In this document: positions 34,799-44,523 of the stretch, piece after piece
Position numbering within the stretch: position 1 is the stretch's first letter
Layout: each line of letters begins with the position of its first letter
Origin: Candidatus Pelagibacter sp. RS40
Lineage (GTDB): Bacteria; Pseudomonadota; Alphaproteobacteria; Pelagibacterales; Pelagibacteraceae
NCBI RefSeq assembly: GCF_002101295.1
Contig: NZ_CP020778.1
Location: 1,033,001 to 1,097,000 of the forward strand
DNA: 64,000 nt
Reading direction: 5' to 3'
Made by a program: the position numbers and the translations under genes
The notes under the pieces: model-generated
Databases searched by the model: none
Seen by the model: only the letters and a program-made list of their open reading frames with translations
Told to the model about the DNA's origin: nothing

Positions 34799-35379
34799 CA
34801 TACATTTCATCATTACAAAATATTCATAAACATGGAACATTTGGTGATTATGAAAATAAAAATGAAAATGAGTTGCTTAAATTAAAAGAAGTTAAAAATT
34901 TAATAATTTATCAAATTGTTAAGTATAAAAATTCTACAGTTGATGTTTCAAAAATGAACTTAGATGGTTTAAGATTACCTGATCCATTAAAAGTAAAACA
35001 TAACTCTAGTACAAGAATATTGTGGATGGGACCAGATAATTGGCTAGTTATATCAGATAAAAAAAATATTTTTGATACCTTTAAAAATGATTTTACTGAT
35101 AAAGATTTTGCAATTACTGATCTTTCTCATTCAAGAACTATAATTGAGGTAGAAGGCAATCTTGCAAGAGAGGTAATTAAAAAAGGATCCCCATTAAACA
35201 TTAATGAATTAGGAGAGGGGGACTGTTCTAATTCAGTTTTCCACGCAATAACTATAACATTAGATTTTATATCTGATAATCCTCAGGTTATTAGAGTTCT
35301 AGCTTTAAGAAGTTTTGGAGAGTCTTTGCATCATTCACTGACTGATGCTTGTTTAGAATTTGGCTTTAAGTCAGTTTAA
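34795..35379 (+). CDS. soxG: Sarcosine oxidase gamma subunit (or MgdD)
   Basis: A 194-aa protein with the divergent GcvT-like fold of SoxG: LWMGPDNWLV, DLSHSRTIIEVEG and ALRSFGESLHHSLTDA. It completes the BDAG heterotetramer. Slightly short and weakly conserved, as usual for this subunit. It ends 7 nt from the converging stop of the downstream gene on the other strand. Confidence 0.87.
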   Translation: MTYISSLQNIHKHGTFGDYENKNENELLKLKEVKNLIIYQIVKYKNSTVDVSKMNLDGLRLPDPLKVKHNSSTRILWMGPDNWLVISDKKNIFDTFKNDFTDKDFAITDLSHSRTIIEVEGNLAREVIKKGSPLNINELGEGDCSNSVFHAITITLDFISDNPQVIRVLALRSFGESLHHSLTDACLEFGFKSV

Positions 35380-35386
35380 AAAAATT

Positions 35387-36385
35387 TTACAAATTTAAGT
35401 TTTTCATTCCACCAATTAAATGATGACTATTTTTAAGATTATAATTTTTCGAAATTTGAACAGCTAGTGCTGATCTATGACCAACTCTACAATAAAATAA
35501 TAAATTTTTATTCAAAAGATCTTGTTTATTATTTTTTATGTATTCGTTAATTTCAGTAAAAGGAATTTCAAGCCCTCCTTCAATTTTTCCATCTTTTTCA
35601 ATTTCTTGTTTTTCTCTTAAATCAATCAGCAAACTGTTTTGATCTTTTATCTTCTTTAAAAAATCATTTTTTTCTAAACCGTTACTTAATTTCTGTTTTT
35701 CTAAACTGATACCTAAACTGAGATTTCCAGGAACTGCAATATCCATCATTTTTGGGTTTGGTAAATTTAAATTACTCATAATATTTACATATTCATCCAC
35801 AGATTTGACTTGCAAACGAGGATTTAATTTTTTTTCTTCACCGATAGTACTTACAGTTTCTCCTTTATAATCATGTGCAGGATATACTTTTGTGTCCTCA
35901 GGTAGTTTTAATAGAACATTGAAAATAGAATTATAGGCATCTCTTGCATCTCCATTTTGAAAATCTGTTCTGCCTGTCCCTTTAATTAATAAAGTATCTC
36001 CAGTAAAAACTCTATCATTCATCAAAAAACAAAAGCTTTCGGAGGTGTGACCTGGTGTAAACAGTGCTTTAATATTTATATTTTCAATCTTGATATTCTC
36101 ATTGTCAGCAACTTTCATGGCAACAACATTAGCTGGTGCTTTATCACCCATTATAGTTACACAATTTGTTTTATCTCTTAATTCAGCCATGCCTGAAATA
36201 TGATCCGCATGAATATGTGTATCTATCACCTTTACAAGTTTGAGATCTAATTCTTTTAAATAGCTAATATATGTTTCAACATTCTCTAATACTGGGTCAA
36301 TAATTAATGCCTCTCTACCTTTCCCAGAACTAATGAGGTATGTATAAGTTGATGAGGAATTATCAAAAAATTGTTTAAATATCAT
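35387..36385 (-). CDS. Persulfide dioxygenase-like MBL fused to rhodanese
   Basis: A 332-aa fusion. The N-terminal metallo-beta-lactamase domain has THIHADH (56-62), His113, Asp130 (FTGD) and His171, the iron ligands expected for ETHE1-type persulfide dioxygenases. The C-terminal rhodanese domain (about 245-330) has active Cys299 in CRVGHR. Together these convert glutathione persulfide to sulfite or thiosulfate and detoxify sulfide. ATGA overlap with the upstream transporter gene. Function in sulfur metabolism is a family inference. Confidence 0.87.
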   Translation of the reverse strand: MIFKQFFDNSSSTYTYLISSGKGREALIIDPVLENVETYISYLKELDLKLVKVIDTHIHADHISGMAELRDKTNCVTIMGDKAPANVVAMKVADNENIKIENINIKALFTPGHTSESFCFLMNDRVFTGDTLLIKGTGRTDFQNGDARDAYNSIFNVLLKLPEDTKVYPAHDYKGETVSTIGEEKKLNPRLQVKSVDEYVNIMSNLNLPNPKMMDIAVPGNLSLGISLEKQKLSNGLEKNDFLKKIKDQNSLLIDLREKQEIEKDGKIEGGLEIPFTEINEYIKNNKQDLLNKNLLFYCRVGHRSALAVQISKNYNLKNSHHLIGGMKNLNL

Positions 36386-37998
36386 TCGTCGGTTTTAAAT
36401 TTTGTTTTTTGTATAATATTAACAAATATTACTGGAATTAGTAAAGTTAAGAGTGTCACTGTGATTAGCAACAAACCTAGTTCTGAATAATCTGCCGTTG
36501 TTAAAATAGCATTTGAAACTTTATCTTTAACTTCACGGGTGATCGTGAATATTTCATTTAAATATTTTGTTCCTAATGAACTTGCAGATAGCGCTAAGTT
36601 TGTAAAAGATGCAAACACAGCAAAGAAAGTTGCTTTTAAATGAGCAGGTGCATTTTTAGCGATCCATGCTAGCAATGGTATCATTGAAACTTGTCCCAAA
36701 GGCGATTCGAGCGCAGTATTAAATATTGCTATAAATTTTGCATCAACAACACCATTAGTTATTGATGATGTCCAGTTATGAAAACCGTAATACATCCCAA
36801 CACTTGGTAAAAATAATACTGCACCAGCAATTGATAAAATTATTATTATTTTGGCTATAGAATTATTTGCCATAAATGGCCTTAATACAATTATACCAAC
36901 CAAAGTAAGAACAGATGCTATTAGTGATAAAACTGAAAAAAACTGTTCATTAAATTCAAGTACATCTATCTCAAACCATGATAATCCAGGTCCGGGACCA
37001 GGCATAGCACGAAATATAAATATTATTATAGCCGTTCCAACCACAGTTAATCTTAAATCTTTTGGAAGTTCTTTTATTAATTTATTCATTAAGAATAAAA
37101 TTATTATCATAGAACCTAGGAAGACTATCTCTTGAGCAAATGGCAGTCTAAAAGAACCAACACTTAGAGTAAAAATAACAAATAATAAACTTCCACCTAA
37201 TATCCACCAATTTATCTCTGTTTTTTCTTTTGGTATCTCTGCTTCTAAACCTGAAAATCCTTTTTGAATTAATTTTTTTCTTTTCTGGCTTTTAAGAAAT
37301 GAAGCCAAAAATATACCCATTACTGATACGATTGGTATTATAAGAGCATAAATATATATAGAGCCATACAAAGAAATTTTTTCTGTTTGTTCTAAGTTGT
37401 CAACACCTTTAAAAAGAATTACATTAGCTAAAGCAACTAAAACTGTACCACCTATTATTGCAAATCTACCTAGAGTTTGCATAGTTGTATGCATTAATTT
37501 TATTTCATCTCTGCTAAAATTTTCCCCATCATCATCAACTAGAGGAACAGCCTCTACAGTCATTGCATCAGCAACTACATCTTGAACTACGTATCCAATT
37601 GGAGATAATAAAACGCTGATTACAAACCATGTCTCAACAGTCAAAATTGTTGACATCCACTCAGTATGAATAATTAATCCGTACATAATTAATAAGCTAA
37701 GGGAGATAAGAGAAGCACCAACAAAAACCATATAGTTTTTCTTATTCCAAATTAAATCAACTAAATGACCAAGTGGCATTTTAAGAGCCCAAGGGATACC
37801 TGCCCAAAAACCAAGACCAGCTAAAAAAGCAGCAGAAAGATTTAAATAATCTTTAACAAAAAAAGTACCAACTATTCCTGTTAAACCTGATATTCCAGCA
37901 GCAACATAAATCATCAATGGAGGCAAATAACTCCATTTAAATTGTCTACCTAGATCAAAAAGTGTTTTGTCAACAAATACGTAGAACTTGGATCTCAT
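36382..37998 (-). CDS. BT1/MFS-type transporter, possibly folate/pteridine
   Basis: A 538-aa membrane protein with about 12-14 helices. ALKMPLGHLVDL and the motif VLLSPIGYVVQDVVADAMTVE resemble the BT1 folate-biopterin transporter family; a general MFS carrier is the alternative. A charged loop (KSQKRKKLIQKGFSG) splits it in the middle. Coupled to the persulfide dioxygenase by a 4-nt overlap, so transcription is shared, although the functional link is not obvious. Confidence 0.65.
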   Translation of the reverse strand: MRSKFYVFVDKTLFDLGRQFKWSYLPPLMIYVAAGISGLTGIVGTFFVKDYLNLSAAFLAGLGFWAGIPWALKMPLGHLVDLIWNKKNYMVFVGASLISLSLLIMYGLIIHTEWMSTILTVETWFVISVLLSPIGYVVQDVVADAMTVEAVPLVDDDGENFSRDEIKLMHTTMQTLGRFAIIGGTVLVALANVILFKGVDNLEQTEKISLYGSIYIYALIIPIVSVMGIFLASFLKSQKRKKLIQKGFSGLEAEIPKEKTEINWWILGGSLLFVIFTLSVGSFRLPFAQEIVFLGSMIIILFLMNKLIKELPKDLRLTVVGTAIIIFIFRAMPGPGPGLSWFEIDVLEFNEQFFSVLSLIASVLTLVGIIVLRPFMANNSIAKIIIILSIAGAVLFLPSVGMYYGFHNWTSSITNGVVDAKFIAIFNTALESPLGQVSMIPLLAWIAKNAPAHLKATFFAVFASFTNLALSASSLGTKYLNEIFTITREVKDKVSNAILTTADYSELGLLLITVTLLTLLIPVIFVNIIQKTKFKTDE

Positions 37999-38037
37999 AA
38001 ATATATTTTAACTAATTTATAAGAAAAAAAAAATTAA

Positions 38038-38478
38038 TTAAGAGGAAAGATTTAATAAAATCAAATCATCTTGTTTGGTTTCTTTGCACCAAAGCTCGTA
38101 ACTTTCACACACACGCCAAAGATGATTAAAAGCTCGCTGCGAAAGCTCTAAAGGAAAATGACTTTTAGCATAATAAAGTTTAGGAATTTTAAGTAATTCT
38201 CTAATCATTGATTTTTTTTGGATTTCAAGCAATTTCATTGTCTCGCTATTAATTTTTTTACCTGTAGATTTATCAGTGAAGTTATTATCAATTAAACTAT
38301 TAAACCAATCTTCATGAAATTTACCTGAACTAATTTCGTCAAAATCCTTTGTACCTATAAATATTTCAAACGCATCTATGTTGCTTAAATCCTTATTTTT
38401 ATTTTTAATTTCATAAATTTTTAAATATATAAATTTTGCAACATAAAGCACATGCGGTAATGTTAAATCTTTTTTCAA
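38038..38478 (-). CDS. Hypothetical protein, 146 aa
   Basis: A soluble, mostly helical protein rich in Lys and Leu. Noticeable stretches are FEIFIGTKDFDEI, SGKFHEDWFNSLIDNNF and RAFNHLWRVCESYELWCKE. No signal peptide, helix bundle signature or known catalytic motif. It follows the GNAT gene by 9 nt on the same strand, so they are probably co-transcribed. Not recognised. Confidence 0.65.
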   Translation of the reverse strand: MKKDLTLPHVLYVAKFIYLKIYEIKNKNKDLSNIDAFEIFIGTKDFDEISSGKFHEDWFNSLIDNNFTDKSTGKKINSETMKLLEIQKKSMIRELLKIPKLYYAKSHFPLELSQRAFNHLWRVCESYELWCKETKQDDLILLNLSS

Positions 38479-38487
38479 AATACTTAT

Positions 38488-38973
38488 TTATAAATTTAAA
38501 GAATAATAACAGGAATTTATATCTTCTTTGTAATGAGCAAAGGGTTTACAAATTTCAAATCCAAAACTCGTAAATAATTTTCTCGCAGGTGCAAAAAATT
38601 CTCCAGACCCTGTCTCTACACTTAATTTTTTAAATCCAAGCTGTTTAGAACGGTCAATTAAGTGTGATACAATTTTTTGTCCTATTTTTTGCTTTCTAAA
38701 TTTGTCAGCTACTCTAATTGATTTAAATTCTCCATGATTAGGTTCCAATGTTTTTAATGCACCACATCCAATTAACTCTTCCTCTTCCCACAAACTCCAG
38801 AATCTAATACTTGGATCTTTAAGACCTGGAATGTCTAATACATGAGAACTTCCCTCTGGAGATACTGATCTTAATTCAATAAAATGCTTATTAAGAAGCT
38901 CATTTACTTTTGGATCATCAAAGTTATTTTCTATTGATTTCATTATTTCGATGAACATATAATCTAAATACAA
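38488..38973 (-). CDS. GNAT-family N-acetyltransferase
   Basis: A 161-aa acetyltransferase. The acetyl-CoA loop is KFRKQKIGQKIVSHL; strand beta-4 IRVADKFR and the C-terminal ETGSGEFFAPARKLFTSFGF fit a small-molecule or amino-group acetyltransferase of the YncA/PhnO-like group. The first 5-10 residues may be extra: Met6 and Met11 are alternative starts. It diverges from the SRAP gene with only 22 nt between starts. Confidence 0.85.
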   Translation of the reverse strand: MYLDYMFIEIMKSIENNFDDPKVNELLNKHFIELRSVSPEGSSHVLDIPGLKDPSIRFWSLWEEEELIGCGALKTLEPNHGEFKSIRVADKFRKQKIGQKIVSHLIDRSKQLGFKKLSVETGSGEFFAPARKLFTSFGFEICKPFAHYKEDINSCYYSLNL

Positions 38974-38995
38974 ATTAAGCCAAGAACAAATTATT

Positions 38996-39616
38996 ATGTG
39001 TGGTAGATATGTAATTACTAATCCTGTTTCAAAAACAAAGAAAATAGTTAAATCTGCAATTCAAGTTGAAGATAATGAAAATTATAATGCTCATCCTTAT
39101 CAAAAACTTCCAGTTATAAAAAAATATATTAATGGAAATACACTTGAGAATTTGACATGGGGAATAATCCCTTCTTGGTCAAAAAAGAAGGATTTTAAAC
39201 CACTAACTAATGCAAGACTTGAAACAATTGATGAAAAAATCTCTTTTAAAAAATTAATAAAAGTCTCAAGATGTATTGCTATTGCGGATGGATTTTATGA
39301 ATGGAAAAGAGAAGATAAAATTAAAACTCCCTTTTATTTTCAAAGAGTAGACAAAAAACTTATATATTTCGCAGCTATATTTGAGAATAAACAATTCTGC
39401 TTAATAACAGAACAAGCATCAAGTAATATTAGTGAAATTCATCATAGACAACCTGTTATCTTAAATGAGAATGATGTGAACAAATATTTAAATTTAGAAC
39501 TTTCTGGTTCAAACATTTTAAATGAATGTAGAAAACCAACTTTAAATTTTTATGAAGTCTCAAAAGAAGTGAACAAACCTACTAATAATAGTCTATCTTT
39601 AATCCAAAAAATTTAA
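38996..39616 (+). CDS. SRAP-domain protein, abasic-site DNA shield (YedK/HMCES-like)
   Basis: A 206-aa protein that crosslinks to abasic sites in single-stranded DNA. Catalytic Cys2 (MCGRYV), Asn72 (TNARLET), Glu102 (GFYEW) and His149 are in place. The usual HDRMP block reads HHRQP. It is near family length. Its last codon overlaps the purK stop on the other strand by four bases. Confidence 0.92.
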   Translation: MCGRYVITNPVSKTKKIVKSAIQVEDNENYNAHPYQKLPVIKKYINGNTLENLTWGIIPSWSKKKDFKPLTNARLETIDEKISFKKLIKVSRCIAIADGFYEWKREDKIKTPFYFQRVDKKLIYFAAIFENKQFCLITEQASSNISEIHHRQPVILNENDVNKYLNLELSGSNILNECRKPTLNFYEVSKEVNKPTNNSLSLIQKI

Positions 39617-40662
39617 TTCTCTTTTTCAATAATTGTGAAATGACCCATCTTTCTTTTTTCTCTTATTTCAGTTTTTTGGTAATCAAAAAAAAACTCATTA
39701 TCTTTGAAACTTTTCACACGATAGTCTTCAATATCATTTCCAATTAGATTGAGCATTCTAGCATTATATATTTTTTTTGTTTCAACTTTTTCAAGTCCAC
39801 ATACAGCTCTAATGTGGTTTTCAAATTGACTTACATTATGAGAATTTATTGTTAGATGACCTGAGTTATGAACTCTTGGAGCTATTTCATTTGCATATAA
39901 ATTATCTTTATTATCAATAAAATATTCAACACATAGCGTTCCAACATAATCGAGCTCTTCAGCAATTATAGTTGCCCAATTGGTTGCCTGATTTTTAATT
40001 TTTTCTGATATTTGAGCAGGAATTTTTGAATGTTTTAAAATTTGATCCTCATGTAAATTTTCAATTGGTTCATAAATTTCATATCTTTGATGACCAAATC
40101 GTGTGATAATTACAGAAATCTCTTTTTTTAGTTTTACAAATTTTTCTAGAATATATTCCTTAGTAAAATCAATTTCAGAACTAATATTTTCTTTTTTATC
40201 AATTTTAAATTGTCCTTTTCCATCATAACCTAAAGTACAAGTTTTTAATAAACCAGGAATTAATCCGTCATTTATTTTAATATCATCTTCGTCTTTTATT
40301 AGAGAATATCTTGTTGTTCTAATGTTATTTTTGTTAAGAAAATCTTTTTCAGTATATCTATTTTGAATTAATTTATTTATTTCTGGTTTTGGTAATACTG
40401 GTTTAATTTCATTTAACTTCTTCAATATTTTGTAAGGAATATTTTCAAACTCATAAGTAATCACATTTACTTTACTTAAAAACTCTTTAATCAATTTTTC
40501 ATCATCATAATTTCCAGAAATAAAATTTTTTGTAAAATTTTTTGCTGGAGAATTTTTATCATCACTAAAGATTACAGTATTAATATTTAATTTATTTGCA
40601 GCTACAGATAATAAGGATCCGAGTTGACCTCCGCCTATTATACCTAAAGTAATATCTGACAT
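39613..40662 (-). CDS. purK: 5-(carboxyamino)imidazole ribonucleotide synthase
   Basis: A 349-aa ATP-grasp enzyme of purine synthesis that carboxylates AIR with bicarbonate and ATP. Seen: GIIGGGQLGSLLSVAANKL, YEFENIPYK, LKTCTLGYDGKGQ and NEIAPRVHNSGHLTIN. Start abuts the purE stop, a purEK operon. Rather short but complete. Confidence 0.95.
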   Translation of the reverse strand: MSDITLGIIGGGQLGSLLSVAANKLNINTVIFSDDKNSPAKNFTKNFISGNYDDEKLIKEFLSKVNVITYEFENIPYKILKKLNEIKPVLPKPEINKLIQNRYTEKDFLNKNNIRTTRYSLIKDEDDIKINDGLIPGLLKTCTLGYDGKGQFKIDKKENISSEIDFTKEYILEKFVKLKKEISVIITRFGHQRYEIYEPIENLHEDQILKHSKIPAQISEKIKNQATNWATIIAEELDYVGTLCVEYFIDNKDNLYANEIAPRVHNSGHLTINSHNVSQFENHIRAVCGLEKVETKKIYNARMLNLIGNDIEDYRVKSFKDNEFFFDYQKTEIREKRKMGHFTIIEKEN

Positions 40663-41157
40663 TTATTTAGGTTTTTTCGTTACAGACTTCGATTGCTTTG
40701 TGCGCCAATTATTAAGATTTTTTTTTATTTGAATATTTGAGCTAGCAAGAATTGAAGCTGCAAATAGACCAGCATTAATAGCACCATCTTTACCAATTGC
40801 TACAGTTCCAACCGGAATACCTTTGGGCATTTGAGCAATTGACAACAAGCTATCCAAACCTTTAAGTTTTTTACTTTCTATTGGTACTCCAATTACTGGT
40901 ATGCTTGTCAACGCAGCTATCATTCCAGGTAAATGAGCAGATCCACCAGCTCCTGCAACAATTACAGAAATTCCATTTTTTTCTGCCATTCTTGCAAATT
41001 GGTACATTCTATCGGGTGTTCTATGAGCAGATACAATTTTGGTTTCAAATTTTATTTTTAAAACTTTTAGAACTTTTTCACAAAATTGCATAGTTGAATA
41101 GTCTGATTGACTACCCATAACAATAGCAACTTTCTGGTTATTTTTTCTGTTTTTCAT
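40663..41157 (-). CDS. purE: 5-(carboxyamino)imidazole ribonucleotide mutase
   Basis: A 164-aa class-I PurE. MGSQSDYSTM phosphate loop, VSAHRTPDRM with the catalytic His and GAGGSAHLPGMIAALT are diagnostic. Converts N5-CAIR to CAIR, using the product of PurK. A basic C-terminal tail extends slightly beyond the fold. It diverges from the next operon with a 128-nt AT-rich gap. Confidence 0.96.
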   Translation of the reverse strand: MKNRKNNQKVAIVMGSQSDYSTMQFCEKVLKVLKIKFETKIVSAHRTPDRMYQFARMAEKNGISVIVAGAGGSAHLPGMIAALTSIPVIGVPIESKKLKGLDSLLSIAQMPKGIPVGTVAIGKDGAINAGLFAASILASSNIQIKKNLNNWRTKQSKSVTKKPK

Positions 41158-41285
41158 TTAAAGATTATATTGCTTAACTTTTTACATTTATTACAAAATA
41201 CCCCAAAATTTCAATAGATTTATGTGTGTCTTCAATTTACATATCAACAAGCGTTTAAATACTGTAATAAGTTTAATCAACTCAT

Positions 41286-42254
41286 ATGAATTATCGAATT
41301 GACAATTTACAATACTGCAATTGGTCTAGAGAAATATTTGAAATTAATAGAGAGGCAGGATTAGATGCTATTCATGTTACAGTAGTTTACCATGAAGACT
41401 ACGACGAATTTTTAAATCGAGTTAAAGAATGGGATGAGTTATTTAATAAAAATAATGACTTAATATTTTTAGGAAAGTCATATGAAGATATAACTAAAGC
41501 TCAAAAAGAAAATAAAACAGCAGTATTTTTTGGTTTTCAAAATTGCTCACCAATAGAAGATGACATTAATTTAGTTGAAAAAGTTCATCAATTTGGATGT
41601 AGATTTATGCAACTTACATACAATAACCAATCATTGCTGGCCACTGGTTGTTACGAAAAAAATGATAGTGGGGTTACAAACTTTGGAAGAGAAGTAATCA
41701 AAGAAATGAATAGAGTAGGGATAGTTATTGATATGTCACATTCTGCTGAGCAAAGTACACTTGATGCAATTGATTTAAGTGAAAAACCAATAGCGATAAC
41801 ACATGCTAATCCTTCTTTTTGGCATGAAGCAAAAAGAAATAAATCTAATACAGTTTTAAAGAAACTGGCAGAGAGTGGGGGTATTCTTGGACTATCTTTG
41901 TATGCGCATCATTTAAAAGATAGTACTAATTGTAAACTCGATAGCTTTTGTGAGATGGTGGCTAGAACAGTTGATATAATGGGATCAAAGAATGTAGGCA
42001 TAGGATCTGATTTATGTCTAAATCAGCCAGACAGCATAGTCGAATGGATGAGAAATGGAACTTGGGCTAAGGCAAAAAATTATGGTGAAGGGAGCAAAGA
42101 TAAACCTGGTTTCCCAGATCAACCAGATTGGTTTATAGATGCTAGAGGTTTTAATAATATTGAAAAAGGTTTAAATAAAATTGGATTTAATGACGAAGAA
42201 ATTAATAATATTTTAGGAAATAATTGGTTCAATTTTTATAAAAATATTAACTAA
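41286..42254 (+). CDS. M19 dipeptidase-like protein of the betaine-cluster type
   Basis: A 322-aa TIM-barrel protein of the renal-dipeptidase family. It most resembles the Pseudomonas PA5396 type next to the glycine betaine genes, sharing the NWSREIFE, FGFQN and VGIVIDMSH pattern as I recall it. The canonical first metal pair (HxD, DGHND) is absent: the start reads IDNLQYCNW. The bridging Glu is replaced by Gln85. His152 (DMSH) and His173 (ITHAN) remain. A normal di-zinc dipeptidase is therefore unlikely. Its stop abuts the next start (TAATGG), giving a coupled operon. Confidence 0.83.
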   Translation: MNYRIDNLQYCNWSREIFEINREAGLDAIHVTVVYHEDYDEFLNRVKEWDELFNKNNDLIFLGKSYEDITKAQKENKTAVFFGFQNCSPIEDDINLVEKVHQFGCRFMQLTYNNQSLLATGCYEKNDSGVTNFGREVIKEMNRVGIVIDMSHSAEQSTLDAIDLSEKPIAITHANPSFWHEAKRNKSNTVLKKLAESGGILGLSLYAHHLKDSTNCKLDSFCEMVARTVDIMGSKNVGIGSDLCLNQPDSIVEWMRNGTWAKAKNYGEGSKDKPGFPDQPDWFIDARGFNNIEKGLNKIGFNDEEINNILGNNWFNFYKNIN

Positions 42255-43918
42255 TGGAAGTAAGTTTAAGAGACCCAAAAATTTTAATGAAATTATCCAA
42301 ACTTGGATCATTTCATCAATCAAAACTTTCATTCTTACGATCTTTTTTAAATGAATTTAAAGATTGGGAATATAGAAGAGATTTATTTAATCTAAACCAA
42401 AACGGATATGGAAGAGCAGTATATTCTTTTTCAAAAAATAATAGAACTTACTCCTTAATTTGTTTTGCAAATGAAATTAAAGATGAGGAAAGATCAGATA
42501 GGGTAATTGCCACAAAGTGGGATGCTGCATTTACATTGCACGATGGTATACCTACAGATCAGGATATAGATCGATTAGCTAATGAAGTTCCAAAACAGGA
42601 AGTTGGAAGATTATCTTACAAAGAATTAACACTTTCAAGGGCTAATAAATCATTAAGACTTTTTAATTATGTTGTAGATTGTTTGTCAAATGGTCAACAA
42701 CCTGATGTGAATAATTTATCTAAAGTTGGTTATTTATATAGAACCACTGCAGTTTATGGATCAGGAAAATTTGGTTTAGCAGACAGATTTAGAATAAAAA
42801 ACCGTGATGAAATTTTAGGTCCATTTAGATTGGAAATGATGCTGGTTTATTTAGTAAGGCAATTTACTTTTGATCAAGTTAATCATATTGCAAAAAATAA
42901 AAATCCAGGCTTAGCAGTTCAATTAGACCCAAATATTTGCAGAAATCTAGGCATTGGCAATTCAACAGGGTTAGGCATGGCTCCATTTATTGTAAATCAC
43001 CCAGAACTTTTGAATAATTGGATCTTTGCAAGAGAAACTGCTTTAAAAAAAATAAGACAAATAGAAAAGGTTTCAAATAAAGATTTTAATATTTTTAAAG
43101 ATTGTTTAATTAAATCTCTTAAAAATGTAACTAGCTGGCACACAGAAAGTGAATATCAAAATAATAAAATTAAAAGTCTATTAAATGACCTAGAAAAATT
43201 TATAGATTTTTTAAATATGGGTTCATTAGAAAATAAACCTTTCTTGTTTAATGAAATTTACACATGGATTGAGGATAATTTAAATGATGAATGTATTGAA
43301 TATATTGTATCTATGATGATGGAACCCTATGACAATATTGTTAATCCACTATTAAAAAACATGAGTGCTGATGAAGAGTTAAGTTTTAATATTCCAATAG
43401 ACAGAACTGTTGAGGAATTAAGGAGTATTATTGAAAAAAATTACCCAGATATTCTAAAAATTGATTTTTCAAAAAATGAGAATAATCAAAATTTTTGGTT
43501 TATTTCTAAAAATAAAGAGGAGCCTAGATTAGCTGATAGATATAAAGATCACGGATCAGATTTAGAACAACCGCTTGCTATAGCAAGGGATATAAAAAAA
43601 TTATATGAAATCTTATTTATATCAAAAAATAGTTTAACTATTGGCAAATTTTTAATGGATCATAATGAATATCGTCATGTAGTCAGAAGGGCATTTATTA
43701 CGGAAAAATTTCCTTACGCAGAAATTCAAGATAACACCATAGGTTCAAATTTGATGCCTATTGATATGTTAAGACTAAAATTATCATTCTTTGGAGCACT
43801 AAAGTTCGACCCACGCTCAGATAAATGGCTCAGAATTTGTATGTTCCAAGGTGCGCCATTACCAAATGAATTGAAATCATTTGATAGTCACTGGGTATAT
43901 AACTCATTAAATTCATGA
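42254..43918 (+). CDS. 554-aa protein of unknown function
   Basis: A large soluble protein without signal peptide or membrane helix. Noted stretches are RVIATKWDAAFTLHDG (about 82), RLFNYVVDCLSNGQQPD, GNSTGLGMAPF (about 239), VRRAFITEKFPYAEIQ (about 480) and LKFDPRSDKWLRICMF near the end. I see no Walker, Rossmann or metal motif. Alternating basic and aromatic patches suggest an enzyme or scaffold. Coupled to the M19-like gene upstream and overlapping the DUF3726 gene by 4 nt, so the three should act together. Not recognised. Confidence 0.75.
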   Translation: MEVSLRDPKILMKLSKLGSFHQSKLSFLRSFLNEFKDWEYRRDLFNLNQNGYGRAVYSFSKNNRTYSLICFANEIKDEERSDRVIATKWDAAFTLHDGIPTDQDIDRLANEVPKQEVGRLSYKELTLSRANKSLRLFNYVVDCLSNGQQPDVNNLSKVGYLYRTTAVYGSGKFGLADRFRIKNRDEILGPFRLEMMLVYLVRQFTFDQVNHIAKNKNPGLAVQLDPNICRNLGIGNSTGLGMAPFIVNHPELLNNWIFARETALKKIRQIEKVSNKDFNIFKDCLIKSLKNVTSWHTESEYQNNKIKSLLNDLEKFIDFLNMGSLENKPFLFNEIYTWIEDNLNDECIEYIVSMMMEPYDNIVNPLLKNMSADEELSFNIPIDRTVEELRSIIEKNYPDILKIDFSKNENNQNFWFISKNKEEPRLADRYKDHGSDLEQPLAIARDIKKLYEILFISKNSLTIGKFLMDHNEYRHVVRRAFITEKFPYAEIQDNTIGSNLMPIDMLRLKLSFFGALKFDPRSDKWLRICMFQGAPLPNELKSFDSHWVYNSLNS

Positions 43919-44523
43919 GAAGTTTTAGCGAAATAGAAACAGCAGTTAAAAGAGCTACGCGAGGAATAGGATTTTCTTGGGGTGTAGCGGAGGAAGTTGG
44001 AAAAAATATTCGTTTGCTAGAAATGTTTGGACTTCCTGGATTTAAAAATATTAATCAATATTTCAAAGTTTTAAGAAATCAAGATTTTGAAAAAATTTCT
44101 ACTATTTCAACTATTAATAATTCAAAAAGTTTATATTGCCCAATTACAATGGGATTAAATTTTTTTGACCAATCAATCCACTTAAAAGATGCAAATAATA
44201 TTCAAATTAACAACCTTGGTTTTCCTTTACTATTTATTCCATTTGTAAGCCGTACATCTGAAATTATAGGTAAAAGAATATTTTTGAAAATAGATAACAA
44301 AGAATTTCTATTCAACTTCAATCAAGCAGTTTACTCGAATTATTTAAGTGGTGACATTGTTGAGAAAGGTGAAAAAACCGAACTAAAGTTTATGGAAAAT
44401 AATAATTTATTCAGTGAAGAAGAATGGTCTGAACTTTATAAATTGTCAGAAGATACTTTCGTTGAAGAAACGGATGAATTAAAGCAATCTGCAGCAGGAG
44501 CAGGTTTAACAGATAATGACTAA
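43915..44523 (+). CDS. DUF3726 family protein
   Basis: A 202-aa soluble protein opening with SEIETAVKRATRGIGFSWGVAEEVGK, the N-terminal signature I associate with DUF3726. The family's function is unknown; members often sit near betaine or sarcosine genes. It overlaps both neighbours (4 nt and 8 nt). The acidic C-terminus (EETDELKQ) is mobile-looking. Confidence 0.7.
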   Translation: MRSFSEIETAVKRATRGIGFSWGVAEEVGKNIRLLEMFGLPGFKNINQYFKVLRNQDFEKISTISTINNSKSLYCPITMGLNFFDQSIHLKDANNIQINNLGFPLLFIPFVSRTSEIIGKRIFLKIDNKEFLFNFNQAVYSNYLSGDIVEKGEKTELKFMENNNLFSEEEWSELYKLSEDTFVEETDELKQSAAGAGLTDND

